DNA from: Streptomyces sp. LaPpAH-108
GTDB taxonomy: Bacteria > Actinomycetota > Actinomycetes > Streptomycetales > Streptomycetaceae
Assembly: GCF_000373625.1 (NCBI RefSeq)
Contig: NZ_KB891987.1
Coordinates: 797,081-861,080 of the forward strand
Direction of reading: 5' to 3'
Length of the DNA: 64,000 bases
Each line of letters begins with the position of its first letter. Position 1 is the first letter of the stretch. Of the stretch, positions 35,994 through 44,761 are shown piece after piece. The notes below the pieces were generated by a model. It worked only from the letters and a program-made list of their open reading frames with translations, ran no database searches and had not been told where the DNA came from. A program made the translations under genes and the position numbers.

Positions 35994-36076
35994 GCGGATG
36001 CTGTGGGCGGGGTGCGGATGCCTGTGGGCGGCGTGCCGTTGCCTGCGGGTTCGGCGCCGATGCCTGGGGGCCTGGT
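35994..36076 (+). repeat. About 21-bp imperfect tandem repeat, 4 units, after the malic enzyme gene
   Basis: Units of 20-21 bp begin GCGGATG, GCGGATG, GCCGTTG and GCCGATG and share CCTG(T/C)GGG. The repeat lies right after the malic enzyme stop in a 288-bp gap. An alternative frame through it is open, but nothing indicates that it is translated. Confidence 0.6.
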
Positions 36077-36270
36077 GCCGAGCGGCCCTGTGCCGTAGCG
36101 ACCGTGTGCCGTGCTGAACGGCCTCACCCTTTCCCGGTGGGGCCGTTCGGTCGTTCTGCCGCCGTGCGGCGCGCAGCGCGTTGCGCCGCACGGGTGCCGG
36201 AGGCAAGAGGGTGTGTGTCACACCGTCCGCCGGTTCCGTCCGGGGCCGGGCGGAACCTATCGTCGGGCCC

Positions 36271-37236
36271 ATGTTCGCTGTCTACGCCGCCCGGATCGAC
36301 CGTGACCAGCCGCTGTCCGGCCTCGAGTTGGGGGAGCGCCCGGCTCCCGAGGCCCGGCCCGGCTGGAGCACCGTCGACGTCCGCGCCGCCTCCCTCAACC
36401 ACCACGACCTCTGGTCCCTGCGGGGTGTCGGACTCCCCGAGGACCGGCTGCCGATGATCCTCGGCTGCGACGCCGCCGGGGTCGACGCGGACGGCAACGA
36501 GGTCGTCCTGCACTCCGTCATCGGGCAGACCGGCCACGGAGTCGGCCCCCGCGAACCCCGCTCGATCCTCACCGAGCGCTACCCGGGCACCTTCGCCGAG
36601 CAGGTCGCCGTGCCCACCTGGAACCTGCTGCCCAAGCCGGAGGGCATGTCCTTCGCCGAGGCCGCCTGTCTGCCGACGGCGTGGCTGACCGCGTACCGGA
36701 TGCTGTTCACCAACGCCGGGGTGCGGCCCGGCGACTCGGTCCTCGTGCAGGGCGCGGGCGGCGGTGTCGCCACCGCCGCGATCATGCTCGGCAAGGCGGC
36801 CGGGTTGCGGGTCTTCGCCACGAGCCGGGACGAGGCGAAGCGCAAGCGGGCCCTGGAGCTGGGTGCCGTCGAGGCGGTGGAGCCGGGGGCGCGGCTGCCG
36901 CAGCGGGTGGACGCCGTGATCGAGACCGTCGGCGCGGCCACCTGGTCACACTCGGTGAAGTCGCTGCGGCCCGGCGGCACGCTGGTCATCTCCGGCGCGA
37001 CCAGCGGTGACCGGCCCTCGCACGCCGAACTGACCCGCATCTTCTTCCTGGAGCTGAAGGTCGTCGGCTCCACCATGGGCACCAAGGACGAGCTGGAGGA
37101 CCTGCTCTCCTTCTGCGCCGTCACCGGGCTGCGGCCCGTCATCGACGAGGTGCTGCCGCTGGACCGCGCCCGCGAGGGCTTCGAACGGCTGGAGTCCGGC
37201 GAGCAGTTCGGGAAGATCGTGCTGACTACGTCCTGA
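36271..37236 (+). CDS. Medium-chain dehydrogenase/quinone oxidoreductase family protein
   Basis: A 321-residue MDR-superfamily protein starting MFAVYAARID. The GroES-like N-domain has SLNHHDLWSLRG and ILGCDAAG. The coenzyme loop is LVQGAGGGVATAAIM. The four structural-zinc cysteines are absent. It is probably an NADPH-dependent quinone or enone reductase, substrate unknown. It ends 35 bp before the first palindrome of the next operon's promoter. Confidence 0.87.
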   Translation: MFAVYAARIDRDQPLSGLELGERPAPEARPGWSTVDVRAASLNHHDLWSLRGVGLPEDRLPMILGCDAAGVDADGNEVVLHSVIGQTGHGVGPREPRSILTERYPGTFAEQVAVPTWNLLPKPEGMSFAEAACLPTAWLTAYRMLFTNAGVRPGDSVLVQGAGGGVATAAIMLGKAAGLRVFATSRDEAKRKRALELGAVEAVEPGARLPQRVDAVIETVGAATWSHSVKSLRPGGTLVISGATSGDRPSHAELTRIFFLELKVVGSTMGTKDELEDLLSFCAVTGLRPVIDEVLPLDRAREGFERLESGEQFGKIVLTTS

Positions 37237-37271
37237 ACTCCCTTCAGCAGCACCCCTTTTCCGGGCCGTTT

Positions 37272-37314
37272 GTCAATCTGGGTTGACAGAATATCGACGT
37301 CAACCTAGGTTGAC
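37272..37314 (+). promoter_or_regulatory. Promoter with two operator palindromes, probably leaderless
   Basis: A consensus promoter is visible: -35 TTGACA (37283-37288), 17-bp spacer, -10 TAGGTT (37306-37311). Two related palindromes overlay it: GTCAATCTGGGTTGAC (37272-37287) on the -35 and a perfect GTCAACCTAGGTTGAC (37299-37314) on the -10, 27 bp apart. The ATG at 37318 is 7 bp from the -10, so transcription should start at or beside the A of ATG. The regulator is likely the small HTH protein encoded first in the operon. Confidence 0.8.
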
Positions 37315-37317
37315 ATC

Positions 37318-37527
37318 ATGACGGATGCAACGGATCTCGCCCAGCGGGCCGGCGACCGCGATCCGCGGGTCGGGCTGCGGGCAGTGGCCGCGCTCCGCAG
37401 GCTGCTGGAGCAGCTGGAGGCGGTGCAGGTGCGCGCTGCGCGCAATCAGGGCTGGTCGTGGCAGGAGATCGCCGCCGAACTGGGTGTCAGCAGGCAGGCC
37501 GTGCACAAGAAATACGGGAGGCAGTGA
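37318..37527 (+). CDS. Small HTH DNA-binding protein
   Basis: A 69-residue protein (MTDATDLAQR). The C-terminal half forms a HTH (GWSWQEIAAELGVSRQAVHKKYG), and the N-terminal half an amphipathic helix (RAVAALRRLLEQLEAVQVRAARNQ) that could dimerise. It has no ribosome-binding site because the message is probably leaderless. Its stop overlaps the ClpN-like gene start (TGATG). The palindromes over its own promoter suggest autoregulation. Similar HTH-plus-ClpN pairs occur in Streptomyces; their job is not established. Confidence 0.82.
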   Translation: MTDATDLAQRAGDRDPRVGLRAVAALRRLLEQLEAVQVRAARNQGWSWQEIAAELGVSRQAVHKKYGRQ

Positions 37528-38090
37528 TGTTCGAACGCTTCACCAGGAACGCCCGCGAAGTCGTCACCGGCGCGGTCGGGTACGGGGAGCGGGCGGGCGC
37601 GCCGTCCGTCGGTGCCGCGCATCTGCTGCTCGCCCTCCTCGACCGTGAGGGAACCCGGGCGTCCTTCGCGCTGGCCGCGCTCGGCCTGGGCGAACGGAAG
37701 GCGTCACTGCGCGAGGCCCTCGAACAGGCGCGGCGGCGGGCGGGTCTGACCCGCGCCGAGACTGACGCGCTCGCCGGACTCGGGATCGACGTCACGGAGA
37801 TCGTCTCCCGTGTCGAGGAGGCGCACGGCACCGGGGCGCTGACCGGCGACCACCGGAAACCGGGCGGCTGGTCCGGCCGCCGGCCCTTCGACCGGGACGC
37901 CAAGGGCGTTCTGGAGGGGGCCCTGCGTGCCGCCGTCGCCCGCCGCGACCGGCACATCGGTGACGAGCACCTTCTGCTGGCCCTGACCATGCGTCCCGGA
38001 GTTCCGGCCGAGGTGCTCGCCGACCACGGGGTCACCCACGCGTCGCTGCTGCGGGTCCTGTACGGCGAAGGCACCGCCCAGGCGGGCTGA
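37527..38090 (+). CDS. Clp N-terminal-domain protein (double Clp_N, no ATPase)
   Basis: A 187-residue protein starting MFERFTRNAR, as in ClpC/ClpA N-domains. It has two Clp_N repeats (AREVVTGAVGYGERAGAPSVGAAHLLLALL near the N-terminus; DRHIGDEHLLLALTM in the second half), and no Walker motifs follow. It may bind Clp substrates or adaptors without unfolding them. It is translationally coupled to the HTH gene by a one-base stop/start overlap. The linker at about 70-110 is charged. Confidence 0.85.
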   Translation: MFERFTRNAREVVTGAVGYGERAGAPSVGAAHLLLALLDREGTRASFALAALGLGERKASLREALEQARRRAGLTRAETDALAGLGIDVTEIVSRVEEAHGTGALTGDHRKPGGWSGRRPFDRDAKGVLEGALRAAVARRDRHIGDEHLLLALTMRPGVPAEVLADHGVTHASLLRVLYGEGTAQAG

Positions 38091-38135
38091 ACCGGCCCGC
38101 CCCGCACCAGGCCCGGGCTGCCCACCGCAACGCCT

Positions 38136-38176
38136 GTGATCCCGGCCGACGCCCCGCCGGGGCCCGCCGGGATCAC
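38136..38176. terminator. Bidirectional terminator, 11-bp stem
   Basis: GTGATCCCGGC (38136-38146) pairs with GCCGGGATCAC (38166-38176), lying between the convergent ClpN-like and PadR genes. Confidence 0.75.
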
Positions 38177-38183
38177 GGGCGAC

Positions 38184-39224
38184 TCAGCCTTTCGGCGCGT
38201 GCAGTGTCGCGCCGACATGCGCCGCAGCCGTGGAGAGGCGGCGGCGGACCTCACGGAGCTGATCCTCGGTGATGCCGTGGTCGCGGGCCGCGTCGCGGAT
38301 GTCGTCGCGGAAGCGGTCCAGGAGGCGGTCCAGGTCGCGGGCCGGGTCGCCGGAGGGGGTCTCGTGGGCCCAGGACGGCTCGTACGCAGCGGGGAAGTCC
38401 TCCGGGACGGTGGAGAACTCCGGCTCCATGGCGGGGCCGCTCGCGCGGGCCGAACTCCGGCCGGGGCCGGCGCTCTTGCCGTACTCCTTGCCGAACTCTC
38501 CGAACTCCCGGGCCAGGTCGGACAGGCCCTCGCGGACGCCGGTCGGCCAGTCGCCCCGGCCGAAGGCGTCCTGCACGCGCTCCTGGACCCGGCGGGCGAC
38601 GCGCTGCATCTCCTCCTGCGCCTGGGCCCGTGCCCGCGACTGCGCCTCCTGGGCCTGGCGGCGGGCCCGCTGGGCCTCCTCGCGGGCCCGGCGGCTCTCG
38701 TCCTTGGCCCGGCGGGCCTGCTCCTTCCACTCCTGCTTGGCCCGGCGCAGCTCCTCCTTGGCAGCCCGCCACGACTCGGGGTCGCCGCTCTGGTCGCCGT
38801 AGGCGTGGGACTGGGCGGCGCCGGTCCGGGCACCCTGACGGGCCTCGGTCGCCGCCGCGCGCATCTCGCGGCGCAGGTCGCCCGCCGCGCCGCGCACATC
38901 GGCCTTGATCTCGGCGGCCAGTTCGGCGACCGAGTCGCGGATCTCCAGCTCCAGGTCGGCCAGTTCGCCGCTGCGGTCGGCCAGTTCGGCGCGGCCCGCG
39001 TCGGTGATCGCGTACACCTTGCGACCGCCCTCGGTGGTGTGGGTGACCAGGCCCTCCGCCTCCAGCTTGGCCAGGCGCGGGTAGACCGTGCCCGCCGAGG
39101 GGGCGTACAGGCCCTGGAAGCGCTCTTCGAGGAGACGGATCACCTCGTAGCCATGGCGGGGCGCCTCGTCGAGCAGCTTCAGCAGATACAGGCGCAGGCG
39201 GCCGTGGGCGAAGACGGGAGGCAT
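38184..39224 (-). CDS. PadR-family regulator with long coiled-coil extension
   Basis: A 346-residue protein. Residues 1-80 are the PadR winged helix (LRLYLLKLLDEAPRHGYEVIRLLEE; GTVYPRLAKLEAEGLVT). The rest is unusually long for PadR: a Glu/Arg/Ala-rich coiled coil at about 90-225 (RRAKQEWKEQARRAKDESRR), then a linker and a helical C-terminus with RDLDRLLDRFRDDIRDAARDHG. Its start follows the DUF4097 stop by one base, so the two are coupled. A palindrome upstream of the pair is the likely operator. Confidence 0.87.
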   Translation of the reverse strand: MPPVFAHGRLRLYLLKLLDEAPRHGYEVIRLLEERFQGLYAPSAGTVYPRLAKLEAEGLVTHTTEGGRKVYAITDAGRAELADRSGELADLELEIRDSVAELAAEIKADVRGAAGDLRREMRAAATEARQGARTGAAQSHAYGDQSGDPESWRAAKEELRRAKQEWKEQARRAKDESRRAREEAQRARRQAQEAQSRARAQAQEEMQRVARRVQERVQDAFGRGDWPTGVREGLSDLAREFGEFGKEYGKSAGPGRSSARASGPAMEPEFSTVPEDFPAAYEPSWAHETPSGDPARDLDRLLDRFRDDIRDAARDHGITEDQLREVRRRLSTAAAHVGATLHAPKG

Positions 39225-39225
39225 G

Positions 39226-40110
39226 TCAGAGCACCTTCTTGTCGGTCGTGAAGGAATTGTCTCCCGGAGCGGCCCCGGGGCCCGCCGACGGGCCGTCCGC
39301 GTCCTGGTCCGCCGGGCGGCGCAGCAGGGCGATGGAGCCGGAGACCGTGGTGGCCCGCAGCCTGCCCTTGCCGCTGCCCAGGCGACCGGCGATCTTGTGG
39401 GCGCCCCACTGGCCGTACACCCGCAGGCCGTCGAAGGCGTTGGAGATCTGGCCGCTCGCGGTGTTCGCCTCCACCTCCGTGTCCGCCGGGTGCGGCAGGC
39501 GGATGGCGATCTCGCCGGAGACGCTGGTCAGCCGCACGTCGGTGGGGCCCGCCGGGTCCAGGTCGACGATCATCGAGCCGCTGACGGAGTCGGCGCGGAC
39601 GGCGGGGCCGGAGCCGTCCAGCACGGTCAGGTCGCCCGAGACGGAGTTGAAGCGCAGATCGCCGGTGACCGTCTGGGCCTCCAGATTGCCGGAGACGGTG
39701 TCCGCGCGGACCGGCCCGGACAGACCGACCAGCGTGGCGTCTCCGGTGACCCCCTTGACCACCGCCGGGCCGCGCAGCCCCGAGACGACCGCCCCCGCTC
39801 CCACCACCCCCACCTCCACACGGGTGTCCGCGGGCACGGCGAGGGAGACCACCGCGCTGCGCCGCCAGCCCTTGCGGTCCAGCCACTTCAGGAAGCCCTT
39901 CCAGGGCAGGTCCTCGTACGCCACCGTGAGCGTGCCGCCCTCCTGGGTGACGATCAGGGGTGGCCCCTCGATCTCGGAGACCTCGAGGCGGGCGGAACTC
40001 TCCTCGGTGCCCACCACGTTCACCAGACCATTGACGATGCGCACGTGCAGTTCGCTCACGGGAGCGTCGAAGGCGAGCTTCTGGGGCTCGGCGACGGACC
40101 ACTCGGACAT
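39226..40110 (-). CDS. DUF4097-family beta-repeat protein
   Basis: A 294-residue protein starting MSEWSVAEPQ; an upstream in-frame start (MACRVV) lacks a good ribosome site. The centre is a right-handed beta-helix-like array with recurring T-V-S-G-x-(L/I) steps (ADTVSGNLEA, FNSVSGDLTV, ADSVSGSMIV, LTSVSGEIAI, TTVSGSIAL), as in DUF4097 adhesin-like proteins. No signal peptide or anchor is seen. It is the first gene of the DUF4097-PadR operon; such pairs are common in actinobacteria and probably form a PadR-regulated stress or envelope unit. Confidence 0.85.
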   Translation of the reverse strand: MSEWSVAEPQKLAFDAPVSELHVRIVNGLVNVVGTEESSARLEVSEIEGPPLIVTQEGGTLTVAYEDLPWKGFLKWLDRKGWRRSAVVSLAVPADTRVEVGVVGAGAVVSGLRGPAVVKGVTGDATLVGLSGPVRADTVSGNLEAQTVTGDLRFNSVSGDLTVLDGSGPAVRADSVSGSMIVDLDPAGPTDVRLTSVSGEIAIRLPHPADTEVEANTASGQISNAFDGLRVYGQWGAHKIAGRLGSGKGRLRATTVSGSIALLRRPADQDADGPSAGPGAAPGDNSFTTDKKVL

Positions 40111-40166
40111 GGGGCCTCCTCGGCAAGGACACACGACACGACACGCCATATCGCGTCTACGGGAAA

Positions 40167-40180
40167 CACGATATATCGTG
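40167..40180. promoter_or_regulatory. Probable PadR operator
   Basis: CACGATATATCGTG is a perfect 14-bp palindrome, A/T-rich at the centre, 57 bp upstream of the DUF4097-PadR operon. A related half-site (CATATCG) lies at 40147-40153. Confidence 0.7.
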
Positions 40181-40277
40181 GCTGCCGGAAGTCAAGACAC
40201 TCTTTCGTGAGCGCTCGGGCGGCGGTGGGGCGCACCGGGAAGCGGAGGGGCGGGGCGCACGGAAGCGCGTACGACGA

Positions 40278-40320
40278 CAGGCCCGCGACCGGAGGCCGAA
40301 GCCGTCCGGTCGCGGGCCTG
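40278..40320. terminator. Terminator, 15-bp perfect stem
   Basis: CAGGCCCGCGACCGG pairs exactly with CCGGTCGCGGGCCTG across a 13-nt loop, just after the DUF6104-like gene (minus strand). Confidence 0.8.
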
Positions 40321-40351
40321 CTGAAAGAGCCGCGGTCTCCCCGAGGGATTC

Positions 40352-40531
40352 CTACTCGTCGTCCTCGTCGTCCAGCCGCGCGAGCCACGTCGCCAGCCGC
40401 TCCACCGGCACCTCGAAGTCCGGGTTCAGATCGACGAACGTCCGCAGCTGCTCGGCGAGCCACTCGAAGGAGACCTCCTCCTCGCCGCGCCGCTTCTCCA
40501 GTTCCTCGATGCCTCGGTCGGTGAAGTACAT
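40352..40531 (-). CDS. DUF6104-like small acidic protein
   Basis: A 59-residue protein starting MYFTDRGIEE; the frame is open 20 codons upstream, but this start gives the conserved form. It is strongly acidic at the C-terminus (LARLDDEDDE) and helical, with EELEKRRGEEEVSFEWLAEQ. It is conserved among Streptomyces as far as I recall (DUF6104). No function is known. It is located downstream of the large 2-oxoglutarate enzyme gene's terminator on the same strand. Confidence 0.75.
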   Translation of the reverse strand: MYFTDRGIEELEKRRGEEEVSFEWLAEQLRTFVDLNPDFEVPVERLATWLARLDDEDDE

Positions 40532-40602
40532 GGCTGGAGCTCCGTCGGTGGGTGTGCGAAAGGACATGAAAATGATAGGCAGCCGCCGCACCGAACGAGA
40601 AA

Positions 40603-40638
40603 GGGCCCGACCCCCGGACGAATCCGGAAGCCGGGCCC
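40603..40638. terminator. Terminator after the 2-oxoglutarate enzyme gene
   Basis: GGGCCCG and CGGGCCC arms with an inner CCGGA/TCCGG stem lie about 30 bp beyond the minus-strand stop at 40670. Confidence 0.65.
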
Positions 40639-40669
40639 CGCTCGGCCTCTCAACGCGGCCCGCGCAGGG

Positions 40670-43600
40670 TTACGCCTCGAACACCTCGCGCACCAGCTGC
40701 TCCTGCTCCGCCTGGTGGCGCTTGGCGGAGCCGACGGCCGGGGACGAGCCGTGGGGGCGGGAGATGCGGCGCAGGCGCTCGCCCGCCGGGACGTCGGCGC
40801 CGACGGCCAGGTCCAGGTGGTCGATCAGGTTGAGGGCGATGAAGGGCCACGCGCCCTGGTTCGCCGGCTCCTCCTGGGCCCAGATGTACTTCTCGGCGTT
40901 CGGGTACTTGTTGACCTCCGCCTGGACCTCCGCACCCGGCAGCGGGTACAGCCGCTCGAGGCGGATGATCGCCGTGTCCGTGACGCCGCGCTTGTTTCGC
41001 TCGGCCTCCAGGTCGTAGTAGACCTTGCCCGCGCAGAAGACGACCTTGCGGACGGCGGCCGGGTCGACCGTGCTGTCGCCGATGACCGGGCGGAACTCGC
41101 CCGAGGTGAACTCGTCCGCCTTCGAGGCCGCCGCCTTCAGGCGCAGCATCGACTTCGGGGTGAAGACGACCAGCGGCTTGTGGTCCGGGTTGTGGACCTG
41201 CCACCGCAGGAGGTGGAAGTAGTTCGACGGGAGCGTGGGCATCGCGACCGTCATGTTGTTCTGCGCGCACAGCTGCAGGAACCGCTCCGGGCGGGCCGAG
41301 GAGTGGTCCGGGCCCTGGCCCTCGTAGCCGTGCGGGAGGAGCAGGACCACACCGGAGGTCTGGTTCCACTTCTGCTCGGCCGAGGAGATGAACTCGTCCA
41401 CGACGGTCTGCGCGCCGTTGACGAAGTCACCGAACTGGGCCTCCCACATCACGAGCGCGTCCGGGCGGGCCAGCGAGTAGCCGTACTCGAAGCCCATGGC
41501 CGCGTACTCGGAGAGCAGGGAGTTGTAGACGTTCAGCCGCGCCTGGTCCTCGGAGAGGTACTGGAGCGGGGTGTACTCCTCGCCGGTCTCCCGGTCGATG
41601 AGCACCGCGTGGCGCTGGCCGAAGGTGCCGCGCTGGGAGTCCTGGCCCGCGAGGCGGACCGGGGTGCCCTCCAGGAGCAGCGAGCCGATGGCCAGGGTCT
41701 CGCCCATGCCCCAGTCGATCGTGCCGTCCTCGACCATGGACGCCCGGCGCTGCAGCTGCGGCAGCAGACGCGGGTGGGCGGTGATGTGGTCGGGGATGTC
41801 GATCTGGGACTCGACGATCCGCTTCACGGTCTCCGCGGAGATCGCGGTCGGCACCGCCACCGGGAAGCTGTCGCTCGGCGCCTGGGACTCGCCCTGGACC
41901 GGCTGCGCGGTGGCCTCGCGGACCTCCGTGAAGACCTTCTCCAGCTGGCCCTGGTAGTCCTGGAGCGCCTGCTCGGCCTCTTCCAGGGTGATGTCGCCCC
42001 GGCCGATCAGGGACTCGGTGTAGAGCTTGCGCACCGAGCGCTTCTTGTCGATCAGGTCGTACATCAGCGGCTGGGTGAAGGCCGGGTTGTCCGACTCGTT
42101 GTGCCCGCGGCGGCGGTAGCAGATGAGGTCGATCACCACGTCCTTGTTGAACGCCTGGCGGAACTCGAAGGCGAGCCGCGCGACGCGGACCACGGCCTCC
42201 GGGTCGTCGCCGTTCACGTGGAAGATCGGGGCCTCGATCATGCGGGCCACGTCGGTGGCGTACATGGACGAGCGCGAGGACTCCGGGGCGGCGGTGAAGC
42301 CGACCTGGTTGTTGATGACGATGTGGACCGTGCCGCCGGTGCGGTAGCCGCGCAGCTGCGACATGTTCAGGGTCTCGGCCACCACGCCCTGGCCCGCGAA
42401 GGCCGCGTCGCCGTGGATCGCCACCGGCAGGACGGTGAAGTCCGTGCCGCCCTTGTTGATGATGTCCTGCTTGGCGCGGGCGACGCCCTCCAGGACCGGG
42501 TCGACCGCCTCCAGGTGCGAGGGGTTGGCGACCAGGGAGACCGCGATCTGCTCGCCGTCCAGGCCGGTGAAGGTGCCCTTGGCGCCCAGGTGGTACTTCA
42601 CGTCGCCGGAGCCGTGCATCGACTTCGGGTCGAGGTTGCCCTCGAACTCGCGGAAGATCTGCGCGTACGACTTGCCGACGATGTTGGCGAGGATGTTCAG
42701 GCGGCCACGGTGGGCCATGCCGATGACGACCTCGTCCAGGCGCGACTCGGCGGCGGAGTCGATCACCGCGTCGAGCAGCGGGATGACGGACTCGCCGCCC
42801 TCCAGGGAGAAGCGCTTCTGGCCGACGTACTTCGTCTGCAGGAAGGTCTCGAAGGCTTCCGCCGCGTTCAGACGGCGCAGGATGCGCAGCTGCTCCTCGC
42901 GCTCCGGCTTGGAGTGCGGGCGCTCGACGCGGTCCTGGATCCACTTGCGCTGCTTGGGGTCCTGGATGTGCATGAACTCGATGCCGATGGTGCGGCAGTA
43001 CGAGTCGCGCAGCACGCCGAGGATGTCGCGCAGCTTCATCAGGGACTTGCCGGCGAAGCCGCCGACGGCGAACTCGCGCTCCAGGTCCCACAGGGTGAGC
43101 CCGTGCTCGGTGATGTCCAGGTCGGGGTGCTTGCGCTGCTGGTACTCCAGCGGGTCGGTGTCGGCCATGACGTGGCCGCGGACCCGGTAGGAGTGGATCA
43201 GCTCGAAGACGCGGGCGGCCTTGGTGACGTCGTCGTCGTGGCTGGCGTCGATGTCCTTGAGCCAGCGGACCGGCTCGTAGGGGATGCGCAGCGCCTCGAA
43301 GATGTCGTCGTAGAAGCCGTTCTCGCCGAGGAGAAGGTTCGCGACCTGGCGCAGGAACTCGCCGGAGGCGGCGCCCTGGATCGTCCGGTGGTCGTAGGTC
43401 GACGTGAGCGTCATGACCTTCGAGATGCCGAGCTTGTTCAGGGTGTCCTGGCTGGTGCCCTGGAACTCCGCCGGGTAGTCCATGGAGCCGACGCCCATGA
43501 TGACCGACTGGCCGGGCATCAGGCGCGGGACCGAGTGGACGGTGCCGAGGCCGCCGGGGTTGGTCAGGGAGACCGTGACACCGGTGAAGTCGTCCATGGT

Positions 43601-44449
43601 CAGCTTGCCCTCGCGGGCGCGGCGGACGATGTCCTCGTAGGCCTGCCAGAACTCGAAGAAGTTCAGCGTCTCGGCCTTCTTGATCGCCGCGACGACCAGC
43701 TGGCGGTCGCCGTTGGGCTTGACCAGGTCGATGGCGAGACCGAGGTTGACGTGCGGCGGCTTGACGAGGGTGGGCTTCCCGTCCTTCTCGCCGAACGACC
43801 AGTTCATGGACGGCATGGCCTTGATGGCCTGCACCATGGCGAAGCCGATCAGGTGCGTGAAGGAGATCTTCCCGCCCCGGGCGCGCTTCAGGTGGTTGTT
43901 GATGACGATGCGGTTGTCGAACAGCAGCTTCACCGGGACCGCGCGGACCGAGGTGGCGGTCGGCAGCTCCAGCGAGGCGTTCATGTTCTTGACCACGGCG
44001 GCGGCCGGGCCGCGCAGGGTGATCAGCTCGGGGCCCTCGGCGGCCGGAGCGACCGCCTTCGGCTGCGCGGCGGCCGGGGCCTGCGCGGGCCTGGCGGGGG
44101 CCGGGGCGGCCTTCGCCGCCGGGGCCGGAGCCGGGGCCTGGGCGGGAGCGGCGGCGGGCTTCACGGCGGCCGGGGGCTGCGCGGCGGGCGCGGCCTGGGC
44201 CGGGGCGGCCGAGGTGGTCCCCGCGGCCCCCGCGGCCGTGGCGCTCACCGGAGCCGAGGCGGCAGGAGCCCCCGGCTTGTAGTCGGCGAAGAAGTCCCAC
44301 CAGGCGCGATCAACCGAATTCGGGTCCTGGAGGTACTGCTGATAGATCTCGTCGACGAGCCACTCGTTCGGGCCGAACGCCGCAGCGGGGTTCTTCCCGG
44401 CTTGGTCGTCGGTCGAAAGGTTCGAGTTACTGGGGGACTGTGGCGACAC
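40670..44449 (-). CDS. sucA: Multifunctional 2-oxoglutarate dehydrogenase E1/E2 (decarboxylase, Kgd/OdhA type)
   Basis: A 1259-residue enzyme from the GTG start ([10 protein letters not shown]); 55 upstream codons are open but atypical. Domains: an E1 N-terminal helix ([30 protein letters not shown]), an Ala/Pro linker (about 65-140), an E2-type acyltransferase domain (with [11 protein letters not shown]), then the TPP-dependent E1 core ([25 protein letters not shown]) and the C-terminal transketolase-like domain. This fused architecture is typical of actinobacteria. It oxidatively decarboxylates 2-oxoglutarate in the TCA cycle, and in these bacteria it is controlled by a small FHA protein (GarA/OdhI). 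Monocistronic, with a terminator downstream. Confidence 0.95.
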   Translation of the reverse strand: MSPQSPSNSNLSTDDQAGKNPAAAFGPNEWLVDEIYQQYLQDPNSVDRAWWDFFADYKPGAPAASAPVSATAAGAAGTTSAAPAQAAPAAQPPAAVKPAAAPAQAPAPAPAAKAAPAPARPAQAPAAAQPKAVAPAAEGPELITLRGPAAAVVKNMNASLELPTATSVRAVPVKLLFDNRIVINNHLKRARGGKISFTHLIGFAMVQAIKAMPSMNWSFGEKDGKPTLVKPPHVNLGLAIDLVKPNGDRQLVVAAIKKAETLNFFEFWQAYEDIVRRAREGKLTMDDFTGVTVSLTNPGGLGTVHSVPRLMPGQSVIMGVGSMDYPAEFQGTSQDTLNKLGISKVMTLTSTYDHRTIQGAASGEFLRQVANLLLGENGFYDDIFEALRIPYEPVRWLKDIDASHDDDVTKAARVFELIHSYRVRGHVMADTDPLEYQQRKHPDLDITEHGLTLWDLEREFAVGGFAGKSLMKLRDILGVLRDSYCRTIGIEFMHIQDPKQRKWIQDRVERPHSKPEREEQLRILRRLNAAEAFETFLQTKYVGQKRFSLEGGESVIPLLDAVIDSAAESRLDEVVIGMAHRGRLNILANIVGKSYAQIFREFEGNLDPKSMHGSGDVKYHLGAKGTFTGLDGEQIAVSLVANPSHLEAVDPVLEGVARAKQDIINKGGTDFTVLPVAIHGDAAFAGQGVVAETLNMSQLRGYRTGGTVHIVINNQVGFTAAPESSRSSMYATDVARMIEAPIFHVNGDDPEAVVRVARLAFEFRQAFNKDVVIDLICYRRRGHNESDNPAFTQPLMYDLIDKKRSVRKLYTESLIGRGDITLEEAEQALQDYQGQLEKVFTEVREATAQPVQGESQAPSDSFPVAVPTAISAETVKRIVESQIDIPDHITAHPRLLPQLQRRASMVEDGTIDWGMGETLAIGSLLLEGTPVRLAGQDSQRGTFGQRHAVLIDRETGEEYTPLQYLSEDQARLNVYNSLLSEYAAMGFEYGYSLARPDALVMWEAQFGDFVNGAQTVVDEFISSAEQKWNQTSGVVLLLPHGYEGQGPDHSSARPERFLQLCAQNNMTVAMPTLPSNYFHLLRWQVHNPDHKPLVVFTPKSMLRLKAAASKADEFTSGEFRPVIGDSTVDPAAVRKVVFCAGKVYYDLEAERNKRGVTDTAIIRLERLYPLPGAEVQAEVNKYPNAEKYIWAQEEPANQGAWPFIALNLIDHLDLAVGADVPAGERLRRISRPHGSSPAVGSAKRHQAEQEQLVREVFEA

Positions 44450-44761
44450 GGCGGCAACCGCCCTCTTCCGCTTCACAAGGTGATGGACAGCGGGAATAAA
44501 GGCTACGCCTCCCGGAGCGGGAAGGTCAGGTCGGGCCCGTTCATCGTCGTGTAAGTCACACCGGGAACGGCGTTTCGGAGCCGGAAATGGCGGGAAACAA
44601 GCGTGGTTCCGCACGTCAGAGCGAGGGTGAGGGTGCGAGGAACCAGGCCCCTGGACGCCGTCGTTCGTCGACCGGCGTGGGCCCGGACCTGATCACACGG
44701 GTCCGGCGGAGCGGATCATCGGTGATCTTGGTCTTCCGGAGTGAACTCTACGTCAACTCGG
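44450..44761 (-). other. Upstream region of the 2-oxoglutarate enzyme gene
   Basis: A 312-bp gap between the two-component operon stop and the start at 44449, expected to hold its promoter and leader. I see no convincing promoter, operator or additional gene. Confidence 0.4.

Noticed and set aside
35994-36098. Continuation of a frame through the repeats after the malic enzyme gene
   Set aside because: It belongs to a shadow frame of the malic enzyme gene with no ribosome site.
40715-44554. A 1279-codon plus-strand frame
   Set aside because: It is the antisense shadow of the 2-oxoglutarate dehydrogenase gene.
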